Positions 7,445-15,701 of a stretch of DNA of 64,000 nt are shown here, piece after piece (position 1 is the first letter of the stretch; the number at the start of each line of letters is the position of its first letter). Source of the DNA: Halosimplex amylolyticum (GTDB lineage: Archaea > Halobacteriota > Halobacteria > Halobacteriales > Haloarculaceae); NCBI RefSeq assembly GCF_051414035.1, contig NZ_JBLKNW010000006.1:186001-250000 (forward strand), given 5' to 3'. A model generated the notes under the pieces. That model saw only the letters and a list, made by a program, of their open reading frames with translations. It did not search any database and was not told the origin of the DNA. A program made the position numbers and the translations under genes.

Positions 7445-8352
7445 TCGTCTCGGTGGACGCGGAACTGGGGTGGGGCTTCGTCGATTTCGAGTCCCCGCCC
7501 GAGGATCGGGTCGAGAGCGCGCGATCCGGCTGGCGGACGCTCTGCCGGCTCTTCGAGGCTTACGACGTGCCCGCGACGTGGGCCGTCGTCGGCCACCTCT
7601 TCCACGAGTCGTGTGACGGCCGCCATCCCGACCACCCCGCCGGACCGGCGTGGTTCGCCCCCGAGCGCGACCTGTGGGGGGACCGCCCGGACCTGACCTG
7701 CGGTCCTGAACTGATCGAGCGCGTGCGCAAGTCGGGCCCGGACCACGAAATCGGCTGTCACACGTACTCGCACGTCCTGTTCGGGGACGACGGCACGACG
7801 AGCGAGGTCGCCGCAGCGGAGCTGTCGCGCTGTCGCGCTCTCGCCGACGAGTGGGGGATCGACCTGACGTCGTTCGTGTTCCCCCGGAACGAGGTGGGTC
7901 ATCGCGAGCAGCTCGCCGAGCACGGTTTCGAAGCGTACCGGGGGAGCCGTCCCGTCCCGCGGCGGTCGCTCCCCGAGAAGCTCAAGACGGTCGCATTCGG
8001 GACGGGAGCGCCGCCGATCGTGACGCCGGCCGTCGACGATCACGGCCTCGTGAACGTCCCGGCGTCCCTGTTCCTCTACAGCTTCGAGGGGATAGCGCTC
8101 CGGGCCACGAAGCCCGTCGTCGGCGACCCCGTCGTCGAACTCGTCGAACGCGGGCTCGACGCCGCCGCGGAGGGCGATGGAGTCTTGCACCTCTGGTTAC
8201 ACCCGAACAACCTCGTGGGAGCGCCCCAGGTCCGGCGCATCGAAGCGGTCCTCCGGGCCATCGACGCCCGTCGCGAGGAGGTCCCCGTCGAGACCATGGC
8301 CGAGGTCGCCGCGCGAACCCGGGGCGAACCCCGGACGGTGGCGACAGACTGA
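7432..8352 (+). CDS. Polysaccharide deacetylase (NodB-like) family protein
   Basis: The 306-residue protein starts at a GTG with MGSVVVSVDAELGWGF, the first NodB motif carrying the putative catalytic Asp. The second motif HEIGCHTYSH has the metal-binding His pair (HTYSH). The segment LTSFVFPRNEVGH and the late LHLWLHPNNL match the remaining motifs of the family. It should remove acetyl groups from N-acetylated glycan or act on a related C-N bond. No signal peptide is seen, so it is probably cytoplasmic. It lies between sugar-aminating and sugar-epimerising genes, so a glycan role is likely. Confidence 0.85.
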   Translation: MGSVVVSVDAELGWGFVDFESPPEDRVESARSGWRTLCRLFEAYDVPATWAVVGHLFHESCDGRHPDHPAGPAWFAPERDLWGDRPDLTCGPELIERVRKSGPDHEIGCHTYSHVLFGDDGTTSEVAAAELSRCRALADEWGIDLTSFVFPRNEVGHREQLAEHGFEAYRGSRPVPRRSLPEKLKTVAFGTGAPPIVTPAVDDHGLVNVPASLFLYSFEGIALRATKPVVGDPVVELVERGLDAAAEGDGVLHLWLHPNNLVGAPQVRRIEAVLRAIDARREEVPVETMAEVAARTRGEPRTVATD

Positions 8353-8597
8353 CTCCGGTGACGGACGGGGTGGTCCGACAGCCCTCGCCGACGCCCGGGT
8401 CCTTGCTGGGGAAGTCGCCGACGCTGCGTACTTCCCGTGACCGTCGCCGACCCCCCGTCGAAGGGATCGCTGGCGTCTTCGAGTCGTCGCTCGACGCCCG
8501 AAATTGCCGGTATCAGTTCGTGATCTGACCGAAGGCGGCGGCTACGGTTCGGAAAGGAGATCTATAACAATGAGGACGACCGTCGCCACTCACCTCA
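8353..8597. other. Intergenic spacer with promoter
   Basis: No convincing gene lies between the deacetylase stop and 8597. A TATA element is present at 8563. The sequence is otherwise ordinary GC-rich DNA. Confidence 0.5.
8563..8570 (+). promoter_or_regulatory. TATA element TATAACAA before the epimerase
   Basis: TATAACAA lies 32 nt before the ATG at 8598 and 141 nt (first base to first base) before the GTG of the epimerase at 8704. The first start codon after the predicted transcription start is therefore that of a short ORF. Confidence 0.5.
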
Positions 8598-8714
8598 ATG
8601 CCAGAGACTGACGCGGTGACTCCGCACGGACGGACCGGATACGACGGCGACGGCGTGGCGAGACCGACGACGATCGCTCGTCGAGCGTCGGGGGTGAGCG
8701 ACCGTGCCGAGTGA
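8598..8714 (+). CDS. Possible short ORF (38 aa) overlapping the epimerase start
   Basis: The ORF starts MPETDAVTPHGRTGYDGDG and ends ASGVSDRAE, with TGA at 8712-8714, 11 nt inside the epimerase gene. The position after the TATA box suits leaderless translation. The composition (acidic plus Thr, Gly) is less arginine-biased than random frames. No homology is recognised. Confidence 0.4.
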   Translation: MPETDAVTPHGRTGYDGDGVARPTTIARRASGVSDRAE

Positions 8715-9648
8715 TCCCGCGAGCGATCTGGCCGGTCAGTCGGTGCTCGTGACCGGCGGGGCCGGATTCATCGGCAGTCACCTCGCGGCTGCGCTGACCG
8801 ACCACTGCGACGTGACCGTTCTCGACGACCTCTCGACTGGCGAGGCGGCGAACGTCCCCGGGGAGGCCGAGTTCGTGGAGGGCGACGTGCGCGACTCCGT
8901 CGACGTCGAGACCGCGATGGAGGGCGTCGACGTGGTCTTCCACCAGGCGGCGCTGGCCGACGTGCGGACGTCGGTCCGGTCGCCGGTCGAGGCCCATCGC
9001 CGAACGGCGTCGGGAACGGTGAAGGTGCTCGACGCCGCCCGTCGCGAGGACGCCCGCGTCGTCACCGCGTCGAGCGCGGCGATCTACGGCCAGCCCGACA
9101 CCCTGCCGATCCACGAGTCCGACCGGAAGACCCCGTCGTCGCCGTACGGCATCGACAAGCTGGCGGCCGACCAGCACACGCGAGCGTACGAGGATCTCTA
9201 CGGTCTGCCCACCGTAGCCTTGCGCTACTTCAACGTCTACGGGCCGGGGCGGACCGACGGCGGATACAGCGGCGTCGTGAGCGCGTTCCTCGACCGCGCG
9301 CGGTCGGACGCGGTCCTGACCGTCCACGGCGACGGCACGCAGACGCGCGATTTCGTCCACGTCGAGGACGTCGTCCAGGCGAACCTGCTCGCGGGGACGA
9401 CGAGCGACACGGGCCAGGCGTACAACGTCGGCACCGGCACCGCGACCACGATCCAGGAAGTCGCCGAGCAGGTCACTCGGCTCGTCGACTCCGACAGCTC
9501 CATCGCGTACGGCGACCCGAGAGAGGGCGACATCAAGCACAGTCGTGCAGCGATCGGGCGCGCGCGGAGCCAGCTCGGCTACGAGCCGTCGCTCTCGTTC
9601 GGCGAGGGCCTGGAGACGCTCGTCGAACGCGCGAGCGTCACGAACTGA
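8704..9648 (+). CDS. NAD-dependent epimerase/dehydratase (GalE-like extended SDR)
   Basis: The 314-residue protein has the NAD-binding TGGAGFIGSHL at residues 17-27 and the catalytic YGIDK (Y148, K152) of extended short-chain dehydrogenases. The downstream RYFNVYGPGR and HGDGTQTRDFVHVEDVV are standard for UDP-sugar 4-epimerases. It probably interconverts nucleotide sugars such as UDP-Glc/UDP-Gal or their N-acetyl forms. GTG at 8704 puts the Rossmann motif at the usual distance; no better start was found. It is followed by a GT2 glycosyltransferase with its own TATA element. Confidence 0.9.
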   Translation: MPSDPASDLAGQSVLVTGGAGFIGSHLAAALTDHCDVTVLDDLSTGEAANVPGEAEFVEGDVRDSVDVETAMEGVDVVFHQAALADVRTSVRSPVEAHRRTASGTVKVLDAARREDARVVTASSAAIYGQPDTLPIHESDRKTPSSPYGIDKLAADQHTRAYEDLYGLPTVALRYFNVYGPGRTDGGYSGVVSAFLDRARSDAVLTVHGDGTQTRDFVHVEDVVQANLLAGTTSDTGQAYNVGTGTATTIQEVAEQVTRLVDSDSSIAYGDPREGDIKHSRAAIGRARSQLGYEPSLSFGEGLETLVERASVTN

Positions 9649-9692
9649 GGGCGCGAGCGGGCGAAACCGGCACGTTCCGGTCGTATGGGCGG

Positions 9693-9701
9693 TATAACAA
9701 A
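9693..9701 (+). promoter_or_regulatory. TATA element TATAACAAA before the GT2 gene
   Basis: It lies 21 nt (fourth base) from an ATG at 9717 and 48 nt from the in-frame ATG at 9744. The first spacing is too short for a leaderless start, which favours initiation at 9744. Confidence 0.5.
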
Positions 9702-9743
9702 ACACGCTGTGCCCGTATGACAGCGCGTCCACCAGACACGCTT

Positions 9744-10727
9744 ATGTATCAGGACTCGACAATCGGCGTCGTCGTTCCGGCTTACAACGAAGCGGGGTTC
9801 GTCGGCGACGTCATCGACACTATTCCGGCGTTCGTCGACAGGATCTACGTCGTCGACGACGCTTCCACGGACGAGACGTGGGAAGAGATTCTCGAACACG
9901 CCTCCAGGCAGAACCCTCCGACCGCCGCGCTCGTCGGGGACGGCGGCACCGAGCGACGCGTCGTCCCCATCCAGCACGAGGAGAACCGCGGCGTCGGCGG
10001 CGCGATAAAGACCGGTTACCAGCGCGCTCACGCGGACGGCATCGAGGTCGTCACCGTCATGGGCGGCGACGGCCAGATGGACCCGGACGTCATCGAGCGG
10101 ATCATCGAGCCGGTCGTCGACGACCGCGCCGACTACACCAAGGGCAACCGGCTGTTGCTCGGCGACCACGCCGACTCGATGCCCCGATTTCGGTACGTCG
10201 GGAACGTCGTATTGACGTACCTGACGCGGATCGCCAGCGGCTACTGGGAGATCGGCGACCCGCAGAACGGCTACACGGCCATCTCGAGCGAAGCCATCGA
10301 GGCCGCCGACGTCGACGACATGTACGAGTTCTACGGCTACTGTAACGACCTGCTCGTCAAACTCAACGTCGCCGACATGCGCGTCGTCGACGTGCCGACG
10401 CCGGCGGTGTACGGCGACGAGGAGAGCGACATCGACTACTCCTCGTACGTCCCGCGGGTGTCGGGCATGCTGCTCCGCAACTTCCTGTGGCGCATCCGGT
10501 CGAAGTACCTCTCCGAACGGATGCATCCCGTCGCGCTCTGCTACGTCCTCGCGCTCGGCGCCCTCACGACGGGAACGGTCGGCGGCGCCGTCGGCGTCCT
10601 GACAGACCTCGACGTGCCGGCGGTCCCGACCCTCGCGTTCGGCCTGATCTTCCTCGTCCTGGCAATGGCTCTGGATAAGCGATCGAACAAACACCTGACC
10701 GGCGTCGCAGGCGCGGCCCCGACCTGA
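9744..10727 (+). CDS. Family 2 glycosyltransferase, dolichyl-phosphate sugar transferase-like
   Basis: The 327-residue protein begins MYQDSTIGVVVPAYNEAG, the GT-A start of GT2 enzymes, with the nucleotide-sugar binding VVDDASTDET and the DxD-like region MGGDGQMDPD. The NRGVGGAIKTGY motif is typical of dolichyl-phosphate mannose or glucose synthases such as AglJ and AglD. Two C-terminal hydrophobic segments (about 255-310) would anchor it to the membrane. It likely loads a sugar on dolichyl phosphate for N-glycosylation or exopolysaccharide. An ATG nine codons upstream (9717) is the alternative start. Confidence 0.88.
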   Translation: MYQDSTIGVVVPAYNEAGFVGDVIDTIPAFVDRIYVVDDASTDETWEEILEHASRQNPPTAALVGDGGTERRVVPIQHEENRGVGGAIKTGYQRAHADGIEVVTVMGGDGQMDPDVIERIIEPVVDDRADYTKGNRLLLGDHADSMPRFRYVGNVVLTYLTRIASGYWEIGDPQNGYTAISSEAIEAADVDDMYEFYGYCNDLLVKLNVADMRVVDVPTPAVYGDEESDIDYSSYVPRVSGMLLRNFLWRIRSKYLSERMHPVALCYVLALGALTTGTVGGAVGVLTDLDVPAVPTLAFGLIFLVLAMALDKRSNKHLTGVAGAAPT

Positions 10728-11049
10728 TTCCGCGGGCGCACCGGCCGCGGTGAATCACAGTAAACTGTCTCAACTCGGCGGTAAGAGCCGCTTATCGCGG
10801 GAAGGGCGGTGCTACGCTCGTTCGTCCGCCCGATAATCTGGTCGTTCTCGTCCGCCGTTCGTGTGTCACGGTACCACGAATCGTGGTACGTACCACGCAC
10901 GTATCTGGGTACAAAGTATGGAATTCGTACAGGCCAACAGGTTTCATATGGACAGTAGCGTTATACGAGTAGGTGGGCATTACCGGAAACGTGACCCCGA
11001 GTCGAAGCGGGCGACGGCCGGTCGGCCCGGGACGAGTGTACGAGGAACC
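10728..11049. other. Intergenic region with repeat-containing promoter area
   Basis: The region holds the GTACCACG repeats at 10871-10897 and AT-rich TATA-like sequence (GTTATACG) near 10963. The frame of the downstream gene remains open upstream with ATGs at 10861, 10918 and 10948, but this part does not look coding. Confidence 0.4.
10871..10897. promoter_or_regulatory. Palindrome with a third half-site (GTACCACG family)
   Basis: GTACCACGA (10871-10879) and TCGTGGTAC (10881-10889) form a 9-bp inverted repeat with one central base. A third half-site GTACCACG follows directly at 10890-10897. Such a triple arrangement resembles a multi-subunit operator. The cognate regulator is unknown. Confidence 0.5.
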
Positions 11050-11319
11050 ATGACCAAAGAAGACGACAACGCGGACATGTGGACGGACGAACAGACGACG
11101 CGGGGAGAGACCGAACTGCCGACGAACTGGCGCGACCAGCCGGTCGACCCCGACCTCGAAGAGAATCTCGGCTACGAGATGATCGCGTGGGAGAAGATCA
11201 ACGTCGTCGACAACCCCGATCAGGTGATCTTCCTGCCGAATTCGGAAGACCAGCTCCGCGACGACGCCTTCATCGTCTCGGACAAGGGTTCGGTGTGCGA
11301 CCTGACGGACAAGCGATGA
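11050..11319 (+). CDS. Conserved-looking small haloarchaeal protein, unknown function
   Basis: The 89-residue acidic protein starts MTKEDDNADMWTDEQTTRGE and ends SVCDLTDKR. It contains LGYEMIAWEKINVVDNPDQVIFLPNS, a plausible compact beta-rich domain, and no transmembrane segment. The ATG at 11050 was chosen because the upstream part of the frame is arginine-rich. The gene is convergent with glmS. I do not recognise a named family. Confidence 0.65.
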   Translation: MTKEDDNADMWTDEQTTRGETELPTNWRDQPVDPDLEENLGYEMIAWEKINVVDNPDQVIFLPNSEDQLRDDAFIVSDKGSVCDLTDKR

Positions 11320-11393
11320 GCCTCCGCGTGTATGGATTCGACTCTCGGTCGGACGCTTCCTCACTCGCTCCGCTCGCGAAACAGCGACCTCCC

Positions 11394-11463
11394 TGGTTCG
11401 GGAATCCCGCCGTGCTGATTCGCTCCCTTCGGTCGCTCCACGGCTGTGGCGGGATACGAACCC
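11394..11463. repeat. Imperfect inverted repeat of tRNA T-arm-like sequence
   Basis: GGTTCGGGAATCCCGCC (11396-11412) faces GGCGGGATACGAACCCC (11447-11463). Both arms resemble a tRNA T-arm (GGTTCRAATCC followed by GCC). No complete cloverleaf can be folded. It lies between two convergent genes and may be a decayed tRNA-derived or integration-related remnant, or act as a bidirectional terminator hairpin. Confidence 0.45.
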
Positions 11464-11500
11464 CCGGTCGCGAGGCCGTCTCGGACAACGCCGTAACGGG

Positions 11501-13336
11501 TCACTCCACGGTGACGCTCTTGGCCAGGTTGCGCGGTTTGTCGACCGGTCGGTCGAGCAACGTCGCCGTGTGATAGGAGAGTAGCTGTAGCTGGACGTTC
11601 GCCAGGAGGCCGACGAGCTCGGGATGGGAGTCTGGCACCCACAACACGTCGTCGGCGGCCTCGGCGACCGCGCGCTCGGATCGCGGGGCGACCGCGATCA
11701 CGGGCGCCCCCCTCGCACTCACTTCCTCGATGCTCCCGAGTAACTTCTCGGTGTGTGCCCCCGTCGCAACGGCGAACACCGGCGTGTTCGCCGTCACCAG
11801 CGCGAGCGGCCCGTGTTTCAACTCCCCGGCGGGGAACCCCTCGGCGTGTTCGTAGGAGATCTCTTTGAGCTTGAGTGCCCCCTCCAGCGCCACCGGGTGT
11901 GCGGTCCCCCGACCGATGAAGAAGTACGCGTCGCTGTCCCCGTAGCGGTCGGCGATGGCCTCGGCCGAGGAGTCCGTGAGCGTCGCGCTCACCGCGGAGG
12001 GGAGGTCGGACAGCGCGTCCAGTAGCTCGGGCGCCGTCTCGCTGTGCGAGCCCGCCACGTCCCGGAGGATCCGCTCGGCCAGCAGCGCCAGCGTGACCAC
12101 CTGTGAGGAGAACGTCTTCGTCGCCGCGACGCCGATCTCGGGACCGGCCCTGATGAACACAACGTCGTCGCACTCGCGAGCGGCCGTCGACCCGACCACG
12201 TTGGTCACCGCCATCGTCCGGAGTCCCTCCGAGCGGCCCCGACGGAGCGCGGCGAGCGTGTCCGCCGTCTCGCCGCTCTGGGTCACACCGACCAGGAGCG
12301 TCCCGTCGTCGGCCGGTGGGGCGGTGATCGCGTACTCGCTCGCGAGGAACACGCGGGCGGAGATACCGCGCTCACGGAGCAGCTGGGCGCCGTACAGGGC
12401 GGCGTGATAACTCGTTCCGCAAGCGACGAACTGGACGCGCTCGACGTCGGCGAACGCCCCGTCGGGCAGCGACTCGAACGCGACGCGGCCGTCGGCGGCC
12501 CGGCCGCGGACCGCCTGCGCGATGGCCGTCGGCTGTTCGTCGATCTCCTTGCGCATGTAGTGGTCGAACGCCCCCTTCTCCACGTCGTCGGACGACCACT
12601 CGACGGTCTCGACCGGTCGCTCGACGGGCGCCCCCTCGCGGTCCGTGATGTCGTATCCGTCGGGAGCGACGCGGACCACGTCGCCGTCTTCGAGATACAC
12701 GACGGAGTCGGTGAACTCCAGGAACGCGGGCACGTCGCTGGCGAGATAGTACGTCTCGTCGCTCGACGATCCCGGAGTATCGTCCGCGAGGCCGAACACC
12801 AGCGGCGAGCCCTGTCGAGTGGCGTAGACCGCGTCCTCGTCCTCGTGGATCAGCGCGATGGCGTAACTCCCCGACAGGTCGGCGACCGCGCGCCGGAACG
12901 CCGTTTCGATGCCCGCACCGGTCGCGAGGTACTCCTCGACGAGGTGCGGGACGACCTCGGTGTCGGTGTCGCTGGTGAACGTGTGGCCGGCGGCTCGCAG
13001 GCGCTCGCGGAGTTCGGCGTGGTTCTCGATGATCCCGTTGTGAACGACGGCGAGTTCGCCGCGACAGTCCGTGTGCGGATGGGCGTTGGCGTTCGTCGGC
13101 GGCCCGTGCGTGCTCCAGCGGGTGTGTCCGAGCCCGACGCTCCCGTCGATCGACGTCGACGAGAGGAGGTCGACGAGCTCCTCCACCTGTCCCTCCCGTT
13201 TGACCACTTCGACGCCGCTCCCGTTCGCGACCGCGACGCCGGCCGAGTCGTATCCCCGGTACTCGAGGTTCTCGAGGCCGGTCAGGAGTCTCGACACCGC
13301 GTCGTCGGCACCGACGGTGGCGGTGATACCGCACAT
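11501..13336 (-). CDS. glmS: Glutamine--fructose-6-phosphate aminotransferase (isomerizing)
   Basis: The 611-residue enzyme makes glucosamine-6-phosphate from fructose-6-phosphate and glutamine, the first step to UDP-GlcNAc. The start MCGITATVGA places the amidotransferase nucleophile Cys at position 2, which fixes the start at 13336. Next come HTRWSTHGPPTNANAHPH and HNGIIENH of the glutaminase domain. Two SIS domains follow (ACGTSYHAALYG; IGRGTAHPVALEGALKLKE), and the C-terminus DKPRNLAKSVTVE is the family ending. No bacterial-type glmS ribozyme context was recognised. A 25-codon ORF ends on its start codon (TGATG). Confidence 0.97.
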   Translation of the reverse strand: MCGITATVGADDAVSRLLTGLENLEYRGYDSAGVAVANGSGVEVVKREGQVEELVDLLSSTSIDGSVGLGHTRWSTHGPPTNANAHPHTDCRGELAVVHNGIIENHAELRERLRAAGHTFTSDTDTEVVPHLVEEYLATGAGIETAFRRAVADLSGSYAIALIHEDEDAVYATRQGSPLVFGLADDTPGSSSDETYYLASDVPAFLEFTDSVVYLEDGDVVRVAPDGYDITDREGAPVERPVETVEWSSDDVEKGAFDHYMRKEIDEQPTAIAQAVRGRAADGRVAFESLPDGAFADVERVQFVACGTSYHAALYGAQLLRERGISARVFLASEYAITAPPADDGTLLVGVTQSGETADTLAALRRGRSEGLRTMAVTNVVGSTAARECDDVVFIRAGPEIGVAATKTFSSQVVTLALLAERILRDVAGSHSETAPELLDALSDLPSAVSATLTDSSAEAIADRYGDSDAYFFIGRGTAHPVALEGALKLKEISYEHAEGFPAGELKHGPLALVTANTPVFAVATGAHTEKLLGSIEEVSARGAPVIAVAPRSERAVAEAADDVLWVPDSHPELVGLLANVQLQLLSYHTATLLDRPVDKPRNLAKSVTVE

Positions 13337-13413
13337 CAGCGCCACCTCTCTTCGAGCGGTTCGGACTCGTCGAACGCGGTCGCGGCGGGGTCTCTGACAG
13401 CCGACTCTTCCAT
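13336..13413 (-). CDS. Possible micro-ORF (25 aa) coupled to glmS
   Basis: The ORF reads MEESAVRDPAATAFDESEPL... and ends in ERWR. Its TGA shares one base with the glmS ATG (TGATG), the strongest kind of coupling geometry. Its own ATG lies 31 nt from a CATAACAAT box, the same promoter spacing as elsewhere. The acidic composition looks more like haloarchaeal coding sequence than random DNA. It could be a regulatory leader peptide. Confidence 0.55.
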   Translation of the reverse strand: MEESAVRDPAATAFDESEPLEERWR

Positions 13414-13438
13414 ACGGTCGCTTACCCGAGAGTACAGT

Positions 13439-13447
13439 ATTGTTATG
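13439..13447 (-). promoter_or_regulatory. TATA-type element CATAACAAT for the glmS transcript
   Basis: On the minus strand CATAACAAT is 31 nt from the micro-ORF ATG (13413) and 108 nt from the glmS ATG (13336). glmS would therefore have a leader holding the micro-ORF. Confidence 0.55.
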
Positions 13448-13533
13448 TAGCTGTTTTTCGCGTGGGCGCGTCGGGTAAGTGACCCGTACAGGGACGCCGA
13501 ATCCGCGGTCGCGACGGCTTCGTCGATCCGCTG

Positions 13534-14073
13534 TCAGTTCGGGCTGTTCGGGGCCGGATCGACACGTAACGGGCGCTTACCGCCCGATGTCGGGGTGTCG
13601 GTGTCGCAGAACTGGGCGAGCGCATCGACGAAGTCGCCGGTCGCGACCGCCGCGTCGCCCATCTCGCAGGGGAACGCGCCGGCGAGCGTCCCGTCACAGT
13701 AGAGCGCGACCGCGACCCGGGGCGGAACGAGGGCGCGGGCGGTCTCGCCGCTGATGGTCGAATCGAGCTCGCGCCGCTCGAAGAAGCGACTGACCGAGGC
13801 GTCGAACTCCCGGCCCCACCCGTCGAGCTCGCCGACGGATTCGAGCAGCGACGATCCCGCGTCGGTCTCGACGCACGTCTCGCAGAGACAGAGCCGGTCC
13901 CCCGTGACCTCGACCGATACCTCGTCGAGTTCCCCGTCGGCTTCGAGTTCGTTCAGTCCGCGGATCAGCGCTTCCTGGGCGCCTTTCGCGCCCAGTGGCG
14001 GGAGCATCGACCGGACGAACACGGTCACCCGTCGCGTGTTCGCGCGTTCGAAGCGCTCCTCCGTTCGTTCCAT
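13534..14073 (-). CDS. Haloarchaeal protein with CxCxxC motif, unknown function
   Basis: The 179-residue soluble protein starts MERTEERFERANTRRVTVFV. It has a Cys cluster LCLCETC at about 61-67 that might bind metal, and the downstream segment PRVAVALYCDGTLAGAFPCEMGDA. I recall similar proteins across haloarchaea but no firm function. An in-frame ATG at 14142 gives 202 residues; the added part is unconvincing and a TATA-like TTAAGA near 14150 would place transcription start inside it, so 14073 was chosen. Confidence 0.65.
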   Translation of the reverse strand: MERTEERFERANTRRVTVFVRSMLPPLGAKGAQEALIRGLNELEADGELDEVSVEVTGDRLCLCETCVETDAGSSLLESVGELDGWGREFDASVSRFFERRELDSTISGETARALVPPRVAVALYCDGTLAGAFPCEMGDAAVATGDFVDALAQFCDTDTPTSGGKRPLRVDPAPNSPN

Positions 14074-14310
14074 CCACTCGGAAAAGGCTGGTTCCTCCCT
14101 CGGCTGCGTGCGATCTCGTGTCACCGTGGGGAGGCAAACCACCCGACGCTCTTAACCGACCCCGACCGTTCACGGGGATCACCCGGTAGTAGTAGGCCTG
14201 AATCGGGAGGTAACGCTCGAAAAAGCACCGGTAACGAGCGGTCGATCGGGCGGTAAGCGCCCGATACCGCTCGCCCACACCCTTTTGGTCGCCGGCGCCA
14301 ACCTGGGGGT

Positions 14311-14976
14311 ATGCGCCCGACCAGTCGACTCAAGGAGAGCTTCGTCGCCGGGCTGATCCTCGTGGCGCCGCTCGCGGTCACGCTCTACATCATGCAGATC
14401 CTGGTCTCGTGGTCGCTCCAGTTCATCAACCCCGTCGTGAGCGAATTCGGCCTGATCGAGACGGCGGCCAACGTCGAACTCGCCGCGCAGATCCTGGCCG
14501 TCCTGCTCATCGTCTCCGTTATCACCGCCCTGGGACTGGTGGCCCAGTGGTCGGTCGGCAAACACCTGTTCGGAAACCTCGGGCGGACGATCAACGTCGT
14601 CCCCCTCGTGAGCACCATCTACGGGAGCGTCCGCCAGGTGGCGACCTCGCTCGTCGAGAGCGGGTCGCAGTTCGAGCGGACGGTCCTGGTGGAGTACCCC
14701 CGTGAGGGCGTCTACTCCATCGGCCTCGTCACCGGCGAGGGTCGGGCGAGCATCGACGAGGTCGCGGGCGAACGGGCGTACTCGGTGTTCCTCCCCAACA
14801 GCCCGAACCCGACAGCCGGGCGGCTGGTGATGGTGCCCGAGTCGCAGATCCACGAGACGGACATGAGCGTCCGCGAGGGGATGCGAATGATCGTCACGAC
14901 CGGGATCGGCAACGACGACGAGCCGCTCGACGCCTACGACGAACGCACAGTGGCCGACCCGCAGCACACCGACTGA
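14311..14976 (+). CDS. DUF502 family membrane protein
   Basis: The 221-residue protein starts MRPTSRLKESFVAGLILVAPLAVTLYIMQIL, the DUF502 N-terminus with its first membrane helix. A second helix spans about 50-75. The conserved region NVVPLVSTIYGSVRQV and the later LPNSPNPTAGRLVMVPESQI (family PTS/P-G-rich loop) follow. The family lies in the cytoplasmic membrane and has no agreed function. Convergent with the DUF2391-like gene. Confidence 0.9.
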   Translation: MRPTSRLKESFVAGLILVAPLAVTLYIMQILVSWSLQFINPVVSEFGLIETAANVELAAQILAVLLIVSVITALGLVAQWSVGKHLFGNLGRTINVVPLVSTIYGSVRQVATSLVESGSQFERTVLVEYPREGVYSIGLVTGEGRASIDEVAGERAYSVFLPNSPNPTAGRLVMVPESQIHETDMSVREGMRMIVTTGIGNDDEPLDAYDERTVADPQHTD

Positions 14977-14992
14977 GCGTCGCCGCGAGCGG

Positions 14993-15616
14993 TCACTCCG
15001 GGAGCACGTCGCCGAGGGACGCGCCGACGACCATCACCACGGCGGTCACGAGACACTGGGCGAACGCGACGTCGGGTTCGCTCCAGTCCACGCGGCTCCA
15101 GACCGTCATCAGTCCCACGGACATCGCGCCGGCGATGGCGAGGATGCCGAGCAACCGCCGCGGAAGGACGCCGAACAGCAGGTCTGACTCGACTTCCTCG
15201 AAGCGCGCGGCGTACAGGATGCCGAGCGCGACGACGAGTCCGAACAGCGCCGTCACCGCGAGTTCGGGGACCGACCCGGCGATCGACTCGCCGATCTCCA
15301 GGGTCCCACCCTCGACTATCATCGGGACGCCGAAGACGAACGCGCCGACGACCGCTTCGCCCGCGTCCCGGAGGTCGAACGAGTCGCGGATCCGACCCAG
15401 AACTCGGGGCCGGCCCGCCCGTCGCGCGGTCCGCATCGCCTCGCGGACCTGCTCGCGCTCCTCCCGGGAGTCGACCATCTCTTCGAGGACCTCCAGGTCG
15501 TCGAGGACGTCGTCGATGTCGGGCTCCTCGTCCGGATCGCGTCCGGTCTCGCGGTCGCCGCCGCCGTCAGCACGCCTCGCGGCCGCCCCGGACGCGTCGT
15601 CTCGTCCCGTGTCCAT
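14993..15616 (-). CDS. DUF2391-like multi-pass membrane protein
   Basis: The 207-residue protein has a charged N-terminus (about 1-90, MDTGRDDASGAAARR... then a coiled-coil-like acidic stretch VLDDLEVLEEMVDSREER). About four hydrophobic helices follow, including VVGAFVFGVPMIVEGGTLE and GILAIAGAMSVGLMTVW. The FGVPMIVEGGTLEIG segment is typical of the DUF2391 group of predicted integral membrane proteins. Function is unknown. The start at 15616 avoids a 13-codon basic extension. Confidence 0.75.
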   Translation of the reverse strand: MDTGRDDASGAAARRADGGGDRETGRDPDEEPDIDDVLDDLEVLEEMVDSREEREQVREAMRTARRAGRPRVLGRIRDSFDLRDAGEAVVGAFVFGVPMIVEGGTLEIGESIAGSVPELAVTALFGLVVALGILYAARFEEVESDLLFGVLPRRLLGILAIAGAMSVGLMTVWSRVDWSEPDVAFAQCLVTAVVMVVGASLGDVLPE

Positions 15617-15701
15617 GCACCGCTGTAGGAAAGAACGAGTCAAAAGGGTACGCACGTCGCGACTCGCGGGCGATGCGGAGACCGGCGGGAAATCCAGTCG
15701 T

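Noticed and set aside
11440..11500. Complete tRNA gene near the glmS 3' end
   Set aside because: Only a T-arm-like piece is present; no acceptor, D or anticodon stems can be paired.
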